A DNA stretch of 64,000 bases from Globisporangium splendens. Lineage: Eukaryota; Oomycota; Peronosporomycetes; Pythiales; Pythiaceae. Numbering within the stretch: the first letter of the stretch is position 1; the number at the start of each line of letters is the position of its first letter. Where the stretch lies: the NCBI GenBank assembly GCA_006386115.1, contig VFIW01000003.1:620001-684000 (forward strand), given 5' to 3'. Made by a program: the position numbers and the translations under genes. Of the stretch, positions 1-10,085 are shown piece by piece. A model generated the notes under the pieces. It was given only the letters and a program-made list of their open reading frames with translations, had not been told where the DNA came from and ran no database searches.

Positions 1-388
1 TGTTGGTCTCGCGCGAGAAGCGCAGGATCATGCCATCGCTCTCGCCCGCAGCCTGCAGCAGGCGCACGCGCTCCTCCGACGAGAACTTGTGCACGCCGCC
101 CTCGCTGCGCTCCGCCATCTCGCCCACCTTAGTGGTCCACGTGAACTCGGGTGCGTCCGTGAGCCCGATGGCCGGACCGCCCTTCGTGGGCACCGAGCTG
201 CCGCCGAGCGCCACGCCGAACTCGTGGATCGTGATCGTCGACCAGCGCACGCGCTTCTTCTTGCCGGCAACAGTGGACGCCGGTGGAGCCGCCTTGCAGC
301 CACTCTGCAACGCGCAAGTGGACGAGGCGCCTGCATGTTGCTGCTGCAGCTCGCTGTAGGATTCTATCGTCACGTCCTTTGGCGCCAT
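1..388 (-). CDS. RWSTIT-HEFG family protein, 3' end cut by window edge
   Basis: Reading leftwards from an ATG at 386-388, the frame stays open to the window edge (about 129 residues). After a short variable N-terminus it has a basic patch (GKKKRVRW) and then STITIHEFGVALGG, VPTKGGPAIGLTDAPEFTW and TKVGEMAE. The same order occurs in the gene at 6023-6733, so the two are paralogs on the same strand. No membrane segment, signal peptide or catalytic motif is visible. I know this motif only as an uncharacterised family in oomycetes. A related pattern, V.F..V.V.E(F/Y)...LG......GP, is common in stramenopile proteins of unknown function; linking the two is inference. The C-terminus lies outside the window. 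Confidence 0.75.
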   Translation of the reverse strand, partial: MAPKDVTIESYSELQQQHAGASSTCALQSGCKAAPPASTVAGKKKRVRWSTITIHEFGVALGGSSVPTKGGPAIGLTDAPEFTWTTKVGEMAERSEGGVHKFSSEERVRLLQAAGESDGMILRFSRETN

Positions 389-1582
389 CGCTGTTGTTCG
401 CTGTTGTTGTTTGTTTGCTGGGTTGCTCGCTTGCTGTTGTTTGTTGTTGTGAGTGTGCGCTTGTTTGTTTTTTTGGGAACGTGTGTGTGATTTTTTTCCC
501 CCAACAACAAGGTTTCCGCTCTCCAACTTGCTCGATCTATCTATCAAGCGCAAGACGCGCACACGACAAACAAAGGAGCGGCCTGTCTGTCTGTTTGTTG
601 TGTGCAAGTGGAGGCGGAGCGTAGGGGTTTAGGGATTGTGGAGGGCGGATGTTGTTGGTGGCTTTCGTTGACGGTCGCGTTCTTGTCACACAAACAACTG
701 CGGCAGCGGATGGAGCAGGGGTAGGCGTACCCTTGCTGAGTGGCTTCAGACGCTGGATTCTGCACCTGTGTGTACGGTACATTAGGTAGGTACACTTGAC
801 ACTTGAGGCGTGCACTGCTGCAGTGATGGTCGTTGTGCTGCACTAGTGGTACACTCACGTCCACTGATGGTGCACACTTACGTCCACTGTGCATTGCAAC
901 TGACATACACTCGCACCTAGCATAAGCATGGCATGATACGAGTGAATTTCGACACGTTTGCTCTCATATTCCTTGTGGCTCGCATGTTTGCACCCACACG
1001 CATGCTGCAGATTACACATCGCAGGTGCGGGTCGTCTTAATGCTATTTTATACGATGGCCGATATGGACTCGGACGTCGCATGCGCTGTCTCACGAAAGT
1101 GAATACATATATGCATAACGGCTTTCGGCATAAAGAATCCATATTCTTTATGGCTGCATCTAATGCGCCTTTGTTTGTCTATGTGGCAAGGAGCCTCCGT
1201 TGTACCAGAAGCATCTGCCACAGCGCGCTCTTCCAGATTGTGTATGTATTTCTTTATATACAATAACACGTGTTTCTGTGCTGCCGCCGACAGTCCCCAG
1301 CTAAGAAGTGTGCAGTTCGCTGCTTTAACTATTCGCACCCGCTTGTTCTGCAGCATAATGGACATTTGCCTCAATTAGACTGTTGAGACCGTATCATCAG
1401 AGAATGCTTTGGATATGGAAACATGCGCATTTTTTCCTGTATGTACCTGTCGTGTTTGGTATTGAAGCGCAACTTCAACATTGAGCTTCAAATAAACCGA
1501 GAAAAGGCAGCTCATTACAGGCGCAACTACGGAAAAATGCGCTTTTGCCTTATGAAGTAGCTCCAAAGTCTCACTTAACTGC
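389..1582. other. Intergenic, no gene seen
   Basis: This lies between the upstream side of the partial gene and the 3' end of the symporter gene. It contains a TTG/TGTTG-rich tract at about 395-480, which reads as a CAA-rich leader on the minus strand, and two imperfect copies of an ACACT(C/T)ACGTCCACTG element at about 850-890. The frames here lack protein-like composition. Confidence 0.6.
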
Positions 1583-3852
1583 TCACTCCAAGAGCTCCGC
1601 ATTCAAATCGCTTTTCTGCAAGCCCACGGGACGGTCCTGGAGCTTCTTGTACCATTTCAGGTACACAATTGGCGCGAGCACGCACATGACCAGCAGCAGC
1701 ACGAGGCTCTGGGTCCAGGCTTTGGCCACGAAGGACACGGCGAAGAGGTACAACGCGAGTTGCGTGGCCGCAATCAGCCCCGTGCACGCGAGGTCCAGGC
1801 GGTTCTCCTTGTTGATGTCCTCGATCGTGTCCTGCGTGAAGCACATGTGCTTGACACCGTACCACGCGCCTGGAGGTCTCGCGAAGCGGTAGAACCGACG
1901 CAGCACGCCGTCCGGAGCTGGTCGTGTCATGAGGCACACGCCAATGGAGACCACGAACGAGACGCACGAGATGATCAGGAACGCCGTAAACTCCGGCAGC
2001 AACGGCGCAAAGCTGTCGCATAGGGCTCCAAGTCAGTGGCTTTACACATATCTATCCAACATATTTTACAAGCATACGTACATGAAGGTGGAGAAGGCCG
2101 CGATGAACCCGGAGAGCACACCGCAGAGGCAGCTGTAGGCGTTGAACCGCGACCAGTACCAGGAGAAGAAGAACGGCCAGACGAAGCCGCCGGCCATGGC
2201 GATCGACATGAAGCCCCAGATGCGGTTGATCGTGTCCACGTACAGTGAGAGCGACAGACCTGAGACCATGACGAACAACGTGGATGCGCGCGCATGCCGG
2301 AGCAACTGGGACTCGCTGGCCTGAGGGTTGATGAGCGCATGGTAGATATCGACGGTCCAGTACGCCGAGGAGCTGTTGATGGACGTGTCGAACGTCGTCA
2401 GCGCCGCCGCGAGCAATGACGCCAAGACGAAGCCCTTGATGCCCACTGGAAGCATATTGGCGATCACGACGGGCACTACGCGCTCCGGGTCCATAACAAA
2501 GCCTGTGGGGTGCTGCTCGAGCGTGTACTGGATGGCCATGACGGCGACACCGCCACTGAATGCCCAGCGTAGAGCTAAGAGCGCCATCGCCAGAAACGTC
2601 TGCGACCGCACTTCCTTCTCCGACTTGGTCGCAAGCACGGACTGAAGTCCCGATCCACCTGGTCCGGAGGCCGAACGCATCGTCTGCAACAGCAAGTAGC
2701 TCCCGATGATGAGACCGAAGGAATTGTACATGGAGTACGCGGCTTCGTCCGGCAGCCCCAGGCTTTGCGGCGGGATCGCCGAAAGCCACGAGCTCTTGGA
2801 GTACTCGATTTCGAGCATTTTCATTGGCTCGCCGTGTCCGTGGCCCTGATTCTTGATCGGTAGGAAAACCGAAAAGTGGTCTGGCAGCGTGACCGTCATG
2901 CCCATGACCGCGACAATCACGAACGATGCGAAGATAAACAGACTCTGGTACACGTCAGTGTACACGACGGTCGTGAACCCGGACGCGATAGTGTACAAGA
3001 TGGCAACAACCATCAGAGACAGCGCGGCCCAGAACTCGGGAGGAAGGTCGAGCCAAGGTGAGATGCTGATAAACTCGGTGAAGAATTTTCCTGAGTTGTT
3101 TTGCGACCACAACTGAAAAAGTGAGAATTCTGTAAACAAATCGCAGGCAACAAAGGCTTGGGCGTACCTCCACCGACGGCGAAGTACGTCACGGCGAGGA
3201 TCCCGTTCACCATCGACGTGAACGCGATCGTCGTGCGCAGCAAAATGCCATCGCGGCGGCTTCCAAAGCGAAACTTGATCCTACAGAAACGAAAAACAAG
3301 TCCATCAGCAAAAAATTGAGTAGTGTGCCCATCCACAGGATTGACTACGAACCATTCACCTCGTGTCTTGACAGGGCATCTACGAGACAATTTCCCCGTG
3401 TACGCCAGCTGGAAGGCCAGAAACAGACACAACCCGCCTCGGATCTCAATGTACATGCCCTTGACGCCCAATGCATACACGAGCGCCGTGTTGATCATCG
3501 TGCCGGAGATGTCAATGTACGAGCTCACATCGGCAATCCCGAGCGCCCACCAAGGGATGCGGCGTCCGCCAAGATAATACTCCTCCAGCACTTGCTCATC
3601 AGATACATCCGAGTCCGTGTTCCCGTTTGACTTGGCCATGCGTATCTGATCGGCGGTGGCGCAGAGCCTCAGTTGGCGGAGCTTTTCGCGGTCGCGCCGC
3701 TCTTTCAGCGTGAAGTAGAAGCCCACGCAGAGCACCGAGAATAGATACAAGACGCAGAGCGCGAGGTCGACGCCTCCGATGCCCGCAGTCGCGTGTATTG
3801 GCATGAAGGCGGCAGCGGCGGCGGCAGCGCCAAGTCCAAGCGCAGGTCCCAT
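1583..3852 (-). CDS. Sodium:solute symporter (SSS/SLC5-like), four exons
   Basis: This is a predicted multi-spanning plasma-membrane symporter of the SSS family, which couples Na+ to uptake of small solutes. The substrate cannot be told from sequence. Exons are 3353-3852, 3168-3280, 2082-3090 and 1583-2012, with GT-AG introns of 72, 77 and 69 nt. The phases close to give 683 residues. Family marks include EEYYLGGRRIPWWALG followed by IADVSSYIDISGT near the start of the core, and the junctions restore RGEWIKFRFG and FAVGGGKFFTEF. TIASGFTTVVYTDVYQ and the helix around SLLAAALTTFDTSINSSSAYW also fit the fold. The start is the ATG before GPALGLGAAAAAAAF. An upstream in-frame ATG at 4215 would add a long low-quality extension and is not favoured. 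Confidence 0.88.
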
Positions 3853-5136
3853 ATTCGTTGGTGATCCGCTGATCCTCCATGCATTTGGGGGGTAGCGATC
3901 ATCACTCCTCGAGCGGACAGCTGCAGCATGGACTGTCTCTGGACGGCTTGAAGGACATTCACTGTGCAGAGTGTGAGGTGGGATCCCCTGCGACGTGAGC
4001 ACACGTGGAGTTTGTAAGTGGACGTGTTTGGGTGGAGCGGATCCATTGGGGCCAGTTGGTGGATCGACCGTCCACTTCAGCTTCGCTGCCCACTTCATTC
4101 GCATCCATGCATGTGAGAGCAGGACGGTTGGTGTGACTTTGCCTGGGCTCGAGAAGAGCGAAGAACGTGATCCCTCCTCTCCCGTTTTCTCTGTGTTCTC
4201 CGCTGCGTCCACCACAAATGCGGTGGGTGGAAATGGCTCCGTGGCGTGTCAGAGAGGTGTACCCACATCGTTGTGCTTAGTCAGGTGCCACTGTGTTGAG
4301 AACCGAGTGCGCAAGCATGTGCTGTGGCTTTTCTTTCGAAGCATGTTTGGATCTGTGGATAGTGGACGAGCATGGTGCGCAGGTATATATACATGTCGTG
4401 GAGAAAAAGATCACTGTCTCTTTGTATCTACCTTTGCTGAGCTCTTGATGGAATCATGCCATCTCCAGCGTTGGTACACGATAGCTAATGCATAATGCAC
4501 GTCTTTCCACTTTCGTTGTTTGACATCTTCGCGAGCCAGAAGGCAAAGCACGCATGAGCGCGTCAGGAGTCAGTCCGCTGCTATAGGTGCGTGAAGTGTC
4601 AGCGAGCGAGTGACGCCAGTGCAGCGAGTCAGTGGAGCAAGCGCCATTCGCGGAAAAGATCGGCGGCCGTCGTGGTGTCGCGTCCGCGCTCTGTAGCCTT
4701 TCATGAGGACGAGGTTGTGGCCACAGGTGTTCGTTACTCACCAGCTCAAACAACCCACAGATGGACTAAAATAATGTGGTGAATCCTAACTGTAGCGCCA
4801 TGTTGGACTTTTCCAGCTACATGGATCAGATCTGCAGTTCTGAAATGAGGTGAGCCACATTAATGATCGTCTAAATATATGTGGGTCACGCTATTTCGAT
4901 AAAGTCCGTTTCCATTTGAACCTCAATCTCGTGCGCGACCAACAACAGCCACAGAGTGCGTCCGCTGCTGTCATTCCCCTGGTGGATCCGCTCGGCTGTC
5001 CGCTCACACCGCACACACCACTGACCGACTCGCAAAAGAGATGGGGATGCACGGATATGCACGCCTACGAATGCGCGCAGCAGCAAGATGCGAGAGTCAG
5101 TGTCCGCAATACTCACTGGTGTCTATGGTCGTGAGG

Positions 5137-5161
5137 CACACACACACACACACACACACAC
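5137..5161. repeat. (CA)n microsatellite
   Basis: About twelve uninterrupted CA units are visible. Confidence 0.95.
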
Positions 5162-5761
5162 GCAGCGTCAAAGACACGAGGTGCACTTTCGTTCGCACCC
5201 GCGGCATGTGACGCTGTCTTTCGTCAGGTTGCCCATCCGCCCACGCGTGCCATCGTCACAAATGGCGTCGTCTGATTCCGTCGATGCACCGCGAGTGTAT
5301 CGCGCTTGCTGCTGCTAGCGCAAGGCGGCAATCGAGTGCATGCAGCTGGTAGCTCCTTGTGCTTAATAGAGACGCTGTGGCCGCACATACGTTATCCCAC
5401 CGTCCGAACCATCGGACAGCTTCCAAAATGGTTCATTCTGAACGCTCGTTCGTTCCTTTTAGGTGTAGGAGGAGGAAAATGGGCGGAACGACATGCCAGT
5501 GCGCCCCAGTCAGTGGCTACTGACGAGGCATTCCTTCTACGGATTGCCGTTCGATGCGAGACTCGAAACAAGATGGCAAACGCTAGAAAGTGGGGGGGTT
5601 CTGCTCGCACATAGCTTCTGATGTGTACCACCCACCAAGAACTGTGCAGGCGAGAAAGACGCGCATTTCCCCAAGTTTGCACGGCTGTGCTCCATACAAG
5701 CCAATGCCAAAAATAAAAGTCGATCTGCGTTTATGTATCAAATAATCAAACAATGTGCATG

Positions 5762-5787
5762 TGCTCTCTCTTTCTCTCTCTCTCTCT
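5762..5787. repeat. (TC)n microsatellite
   Basis: This is a CT/TC run with one TTT interruption, in a T/C-rich stretch. Confidence 0.9.
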
Positions 5788-6022
5788 CGTACTTCTCTAC
5801 TTTCTCCATCTCTTCCTCTGGTGTTTTTGCTGTTGTTTACTGCATTTTCTGTCTTGTGTGCATGCCCACAAGCATCACAATAAAAAAATCTCGCTCGCTC
5901 ATGACATTTCTTGTCCTTCTTCCTCCGTGACTCGGAAATAGGCAACAAAGCCTGCGTCGACCTCGAATAAATTACATTGGCAACCAAAACTTGTTTCTCT
6001 TGATACAGCGTGTCCCCAGTCA

Positions 6023-6733
6023 CTAGACGTAGTTGGTCGGGATCATGCTCGGCCGTCGGAGGTACACGGAGCACGGTCGCTCCATGAGCGCCTGCTCGGC
6101 GTTGCGCTTGCGCGATTTCTCCTTGCGCTCGTCCGCGAGGTCTTCCAGGAACGTGCGTCGTCGCGAGCCGAGGATGATACTCGTTTCGCGCGCGTAGCGT
6201 TCAATCATCGCATCGGCGATGCCCGCGCTCTGAAGCAACCGCGTGCGCTGCTGGGATGTAAATCGGTGGATGCCTTCGCTGCACTCGGCCATTTCGCCGA
6301 CCTTGGTCACCCACGTGAACTCGGGTGTGTCGGCGAGGCCGATGGACGGACCGCCCTTGCTCGGTACGGCGCCACCTCCGAGCCCGATGCCGAACTCGTG
6401 CACCGTGATCGTCGACCAACGCACGTGCTTCTTCTTGGTCTTTTTCGACGCCTTCTTTTTCGAAGCATTCGTGGTAGCCATCGAGATAGTAGTCGCCTTG
6501 TTGCTGGCGGGAGCGACTGTGGCTTGGTCATCGCTGTTATTGAGGACAGCAGGAGCTGGCGGCTGTGAGATCATCGCTCTGCCAACATCGCTCTTGTGCA
6601 GCAGCAATGCATCCACGACAGCCGCGACGTCGTTGTGGCAGGCAGTGGCAGTGGCGGACGAGTCCGACGTGACGTTGCAATGCAGCTCCGTGGTGTCGCT
6701 GCTGCTGTGGCTCATCATGGCGGCAGTGGACAT
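6023..6733 (-). CDS. RWSTIT-HEFG family protein, full length
   Basis: This 236-residue intronless gene starts at the ATG at 6733; an in-frame ATG at 6811 would add 26 residues. The first 100 residues are Ser/Thr/Ala-rich and variable. A lysine cluster follows (KKKASKKTKKKHVRW), then STITVHEFGIGLGG, VPSKGGPSIGLADTPEFTW and TKVGEMAECSEG. A conserved-looking helical tail holds QQRTRLLQSAG, RRRTFLEDLADERKEK and a short hydrophobic C-terminus. It is the complete counterpart of the truncated gene at 1-388. The lysine run could be nuclear-localising, and the C-terminal arginine/lysine helix suggests a protein- or nucleic-acid-binding role; both are inference. No function is known to me. Confidence 0.8.
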   Translation of the reverse strand: MSTAAMMSHSSSDTTELHCNVTSDSSATATACHNDVAAVVDALLLHKSDVGRAMISQPPAPAVLNNSDDQATVAPASNKATTISMATTNASKKKASKKTKKKHVRWSTITVHEFGIGLGGGAVPSKGGPSIGLADTPEFTWVTKVGEMAECSEGIHRFTSQQRTRLLQSAGIADAMIERYARETSIILGSRRRTFLEDLADERKEKSRKRNAEQALMERPCSVYLRRPSMIPTNYV

Positions 6734-7954
6734 GGACAAGAGAGAAAAAGCGATGCAATGGCGGCGCTGCTGCTTTCGGGGCTTCTCTGCGTTTGCTCGA
6801 CTCGCTCGCACCCTCGAACGGCTTCAGATGTGGACCTCAACAAGAGCCCGTCCGCTCCGCTCCACTCTGGCTTCGGCACATTCGTTCGTTCTGCCAGCGC
6901 GATTAGGGCATGACAAGCGCATGCACTCAGCGCACAGCGGACACACCGCACCAGGTGGTGGACGAAAGCGAGGTTTTAGTGGACGAAACGAGGTTTTGCC
7001 GCCAAGTTGGTGCTTTGAAGAGGCGTACACCACCACGCATCAACACACCCGACTGCGGCTTGGAACAAATGGAGCAGAGTAAGAAAGAGACTGCTGCCAC
7101 CGACCATATGTCGCAGATGCGGACGACGTGACCGACATCACCGACTGTCGACAGCCAACTGGAGACCCAAGGCACTGGGCTAACTGCAAGCAAGTGTTCG
7201 TCATGCTCTAAAGGATGTCCGCTTGAGCTAAAGGCAAGCATGTTTTATTTGCAATCTGCTCGCACACATGTTGCACTCTTGTCCCCGCTTGATCATACAC
7301 ATCGAAATGGCTGCTTCTGGATGTACAGTATGCTGCTGGACCTATTGTTTTCTACAGTATTCTGCTGGCTGCACCAGGTACACAACGGTGACGAGGGGGC
7401 AGTCGTTCGTCACAGACTCGACTACCTACTTTCTCCACAAGGACTACGCAAACAGGTGTGATTTGTTGCACTTTGCACCACAGGAAAAAGGCATTCCCTG
7501 TCTACACTGATATGTCGCAGCGTCACTTGCTTGTCAACCCCCTTCAAACTGACACGTTTGAAATGGCTGCTTCTGTGTGTTTGCTCGAAGCGGACGGAGG
7601 GGTAGGGGTGTGTGACTTTTTCGTCCACTCGGCATGTGATTGGTTGAAATGGTGTCTGCCCAGTGCAATCGAGCGACGGAAACACGCCAGAGGTATTGAT
7701 TTGCATTCGTTTATACGGTATATAGAATATGAATTCATGTCGCCTGTTGTGCAAGTTACAAAATTGACCGATCAACTGTAAGATATTAAACCGCGCTCTA
7801 TCATGTTTAAAAGGGCATTTGATGCCTCAACAGATTCTATTCTACCCAAGGTAAAGAGGACATTTGAGAAGTGTCATCAATAATGCATTTTGTAACCTCC
7901 CAATTGCATTCTGTTTCCGCCAAGGAACACCGCACATTACCAAATTCACTGATG

Positions 7955-8100
7955 CGAAAGCGCATTCTGCACGCACGGCGCCCATCAGAGAATATTGAAG
8001 GCTTCGAGCCCAGCTAAAGCACCATGCTGCAGCGCTGCGCATGGCGTCCATGCGAGACATGCAGGAGGAGGCGGCGCTCGCATCGACACGCGCAACGGCA
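7955..8100 (+). pseudogene. Truncated copy of the 5' end of the MFS gene
   Basis: The stretch matches 16880-17020 in order. It shares the 5' leader (GCACGCACG, CCAGAG.AT.GAAGGCTT), the start region (ACCATG..GCAGCGCT), then GCGCATGGC and TGCAGGAGGAGGCGGC. Relative to the intact gene it lacks ten bases (ACATCGTGCT) just after the start, which breaks the frame. Similarity fades after about 8100, so only leader plus roughly 20 codons were copied. The presence of leader sequence points to a DNA-level duplication. Confidence 0.75.
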
Positions 8101-8519
8101 CAAGAGTGATCTGCGCATGTGATCTGCAACGCCAATGTCATCCTTCACTACTGAGCCTCTGGTTGAACAACGCATCGCTAAGCTGGCACCCACGGTTTAG
8201 CACAAGCTCTGAGTGAGTGCCTCGAGATCGTGCCGACGCGACTTATGGCCAAGCAGCTGCTGCTGTTTGCATCGGGACTCGAGACACAACGTGACCTCAC
8301 AGCGGCGGTGTCGATGCAGGATCCAACCTGACTATTTTGTACAATCTGACAGAGATGAGGCTCTCGCCCAACAACCTTGCTATGTGGATTGCCAAGGGCT
8401 GCAAATGCAACCAGATCATTTTTCAAGGGAACTCGCGAGTGACTTTTTTTGCGTTCAAAAGGTGGCAGAAAAGGAAAAAATAAACATGACTCAGATGCAG
8501 GATACCTAGTGTGCATGGC

Positions 8520-8550
8520 GCATTTTGCTATGCCGAAGTAAGCAAAATGC
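8520..8550. repeat. Inverted repeat, 10-bp perfect arms
   Basis: GCATTTTGCT and AGCAAAATGC are separated by 11 nt. It lies beyond the 3' end of the kinase gene and could be a transcript 3' hairpin or a tiny MITE remnant. Confidence 0.7.
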
Positions 8551-8624
8551 ACACGATCAATTGATCAATGACTGAAATATCCACGATGGAAATTGCTCGA
8601 GTGCAGATGTCGATCGGACTGCAG

Positions 8625-10085
8625 CTATCGTGCTTCAGCCACAATACTCACGCTTTCACCGCTATTGACAATCTCCAGAAGCTTGTCGACAACGAACGAC
8701 GCTTTCACGCGTTGAGTTCGATCCGCCTTCGTCATAAGTTCAATGAGGTTCCATTGCTTGTTACTCGCCATTGCTGGTCGATTCGGAATGTTACCCCTGT
8801 TCACTTGAAAACGAACCGTGGCAGGAAGCGTGTATTTTCCCCAAGGAAACTCGCCCGTCAGCACTTCGAGAATGCACATTGCGAACGAATAGATGTCTGT
8901 TTCGATGGACGGTCGCTCTCCTCGCAGATACTCGGGGGATTTCCAGTGCACGGCGCCCATTTTTGCTTTATCAACGAGAATCTCGGCGACACCAGGGATG
9001 CAACTCAGCCCAAAGTCGATAATCTTCGCGTCACCGCTCTCTCCAACCAGAATGTTATCGCACTTGAGGTCGTTGTGCACGATATTACGCTGGTGCATGT
9101 ACCGAAGTCCAAGGGCGACTTGGTACATCATAGTCCATTTGTCCTCGAATTGGCTCTTGTTGCGTCTCAAATAGTCGAGCAAGCTCCCATTCGATGCATA
9201 CTCACAGACAAAGTAGCGTTTGTCGCAATGATTAGCACCAAACAACTTGATGATGTGCGGGTGGTTCAACTCGCTCCACACTCGAACCTCGTGCAGGAAA
9301 AATTGCGTGCTGACTGAGCCAGAATCCTCGCCATATCCCATGAATTTGATAATCACGGGCGTGTCTAGCCACGTGCCTTTGTACACTCGTCCAAATGCCC
9401 CTTCGCCGATAGTATCACATTCACTGAAGTGAACGTCGCGCAAAGCCAAATACCATCGTGGAGGCGTGTCGGATACTACTGGAAACCCATGAGGATCCCA
9501 ATACGGCGATGCGTGATGTGGCTCGTGGTGCGTCAGTGTCACTGCTTGGCTCTTCAGCCCTATCACACTGACTTCTGGCTTGGATTCGCCAAACGCAAGT
9601 ACTCTTCTGTCGATGTCTTTGCCTTCTCGTTTCCAGGATCGGATCGGATCATCATCTGGTACTTGCAGCATGTTCAGGATCCTATCGACTTCGGCGTAAA
9701 TCACGTAATGCCTGTCGGCCACTTGTTGACTTCGAACAAGCCGAGCCACGGATGCCTCTGATAGTGCCGTGCGAACGTACGCTTTAACACGAGCCAGTAG
9801 ATCACAATACATGGCCACTACAGGATCGGTCGGCTGCAGTCCCAACTGAACAAATCGTTCATAAATGTCCTTCAGCGCTGGAAACACTTTTTCTCGTATC
9901 CACTCTGCTCCAAATGGAGTTGCGAGCATTGACAAGATGAACTGAAGCTCACCACTGATAGTAGCAGTTGTTCCCGGACATTTATACTCAGCAATGTCAA
10001 CGATTTCATTCTGGTAGTACAAGTGTATCATGGTACAAACAAGATAGAGGAGTGAGCCGCACTTACTGCACAGAAACACAGACAC
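8625..10085 (-). CDS. TKL-type protein kinase (probable 3' exon of the ankyrin-kinase gene)
   Basis: The frame encodes a roughly 200-residue helical region followed by a complete kinase domain, counted from 10085. It has GEGAFGRVYKG (about 227-237), the lysine in VIIKF (247), Glu in FLHEV (266), HNDLKCDNIL (337-346), DFGLS (357-361) and WKSPE (381-385). All catalytic residues are present, so it should be an active Ser/Thr kinase of the tyrosine-kinase-like group. The frame has no ATG until 10031, only 32 nt past the stop of the upstream ankyrin frame, which leaves no room for a separate promoter. Two possible introns join it in frame to that gene: 10011-10122 (phase 0), or a 46-nt one with a stronger pyrimidine tract at about 10067-10112 (phase 2). 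I favour one fused gene. Confidence 0.9.
   Translation of the reverse strand: MSVFLCSKCGSLLYLVCTMIHLYYQNEIVDIAEYKCPGTTATISGELQFILSMLATPFGAEWIREKVFPALKDIYERFVQLGLQPTDPVVAMYCDLLARVKAYVRTALSEASVARLVRSQQVADRHYVIYAEVDRILNMLQVPDDDPIRSWKREGKDIDRRVLAFGESKPEVSVIGLKSQAVTLTHHEPHHASPYWDPHGFPVVSDTPPRWYLALRDVHFSECDTIGEGAFGRVYKGTWLDTPVIIKFMGYGEDSGSVSTQFFLHEVRVWSELNHPHIIKLFGANHCDKRYFVCEYASNGSLLDYLRRNKSQFEDKWTMMYQVALGLRYMHQRNIVHNDLKCDNILVGESGDAKIIDFGLSCIPGVAEILVDKAKMGAVHWKSPEYLRGERPSIETDIYSFAMCILEVLTGEFPWGKYTLPATVRFQVNRGNIPNRPAMASNKQWNLIELMTKADRTQRVKASFVVDKLLEIVNSGESVSIVAEAR

Larger units (their letters stand above)
3853..6022. other. Intergenic with microsatellites
   Basis: This is the upstream region of the symporter gene and the 3' side of the next gene, both on the minus strand. 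Apart from an AC and a TC microsatellite (listed separately), nothing coding or transposon-like could be supported. Confidence 0.55.
6812..8624. other. Intergenic with decayed fragments
   Basis: This is the upstream region of the 6023 gene and the 3' side of the kinase locus. It holds a broken copy of the 5' end of the MFS gene (7955-8100), a perfect hairpin (8520-8550) and a GATCAATTGATC palindrome (8555-8566). The stretch at 8218-8490 has plus-strand segments that look protein-like but carry stops and a frame change. I could not assign them. Confidence 0.5.

Noticed and set aside
3853..4215. N-terminal extension of the symporter from the ATG at 4215
   Set aside because: The extension is Ser/Pro/Arg-rich without conserved features. 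The ATG at 3852 gives a normal N-terminus just before the first helix.
10063..10085. Two overlapping separate genes (ankyrin-pseudokinase and kinase)
   Set aside because: The downstream frame lacks an ATG before 10031 and there is no intergenic space. A single spliced gene explains this better, although it is not proven.
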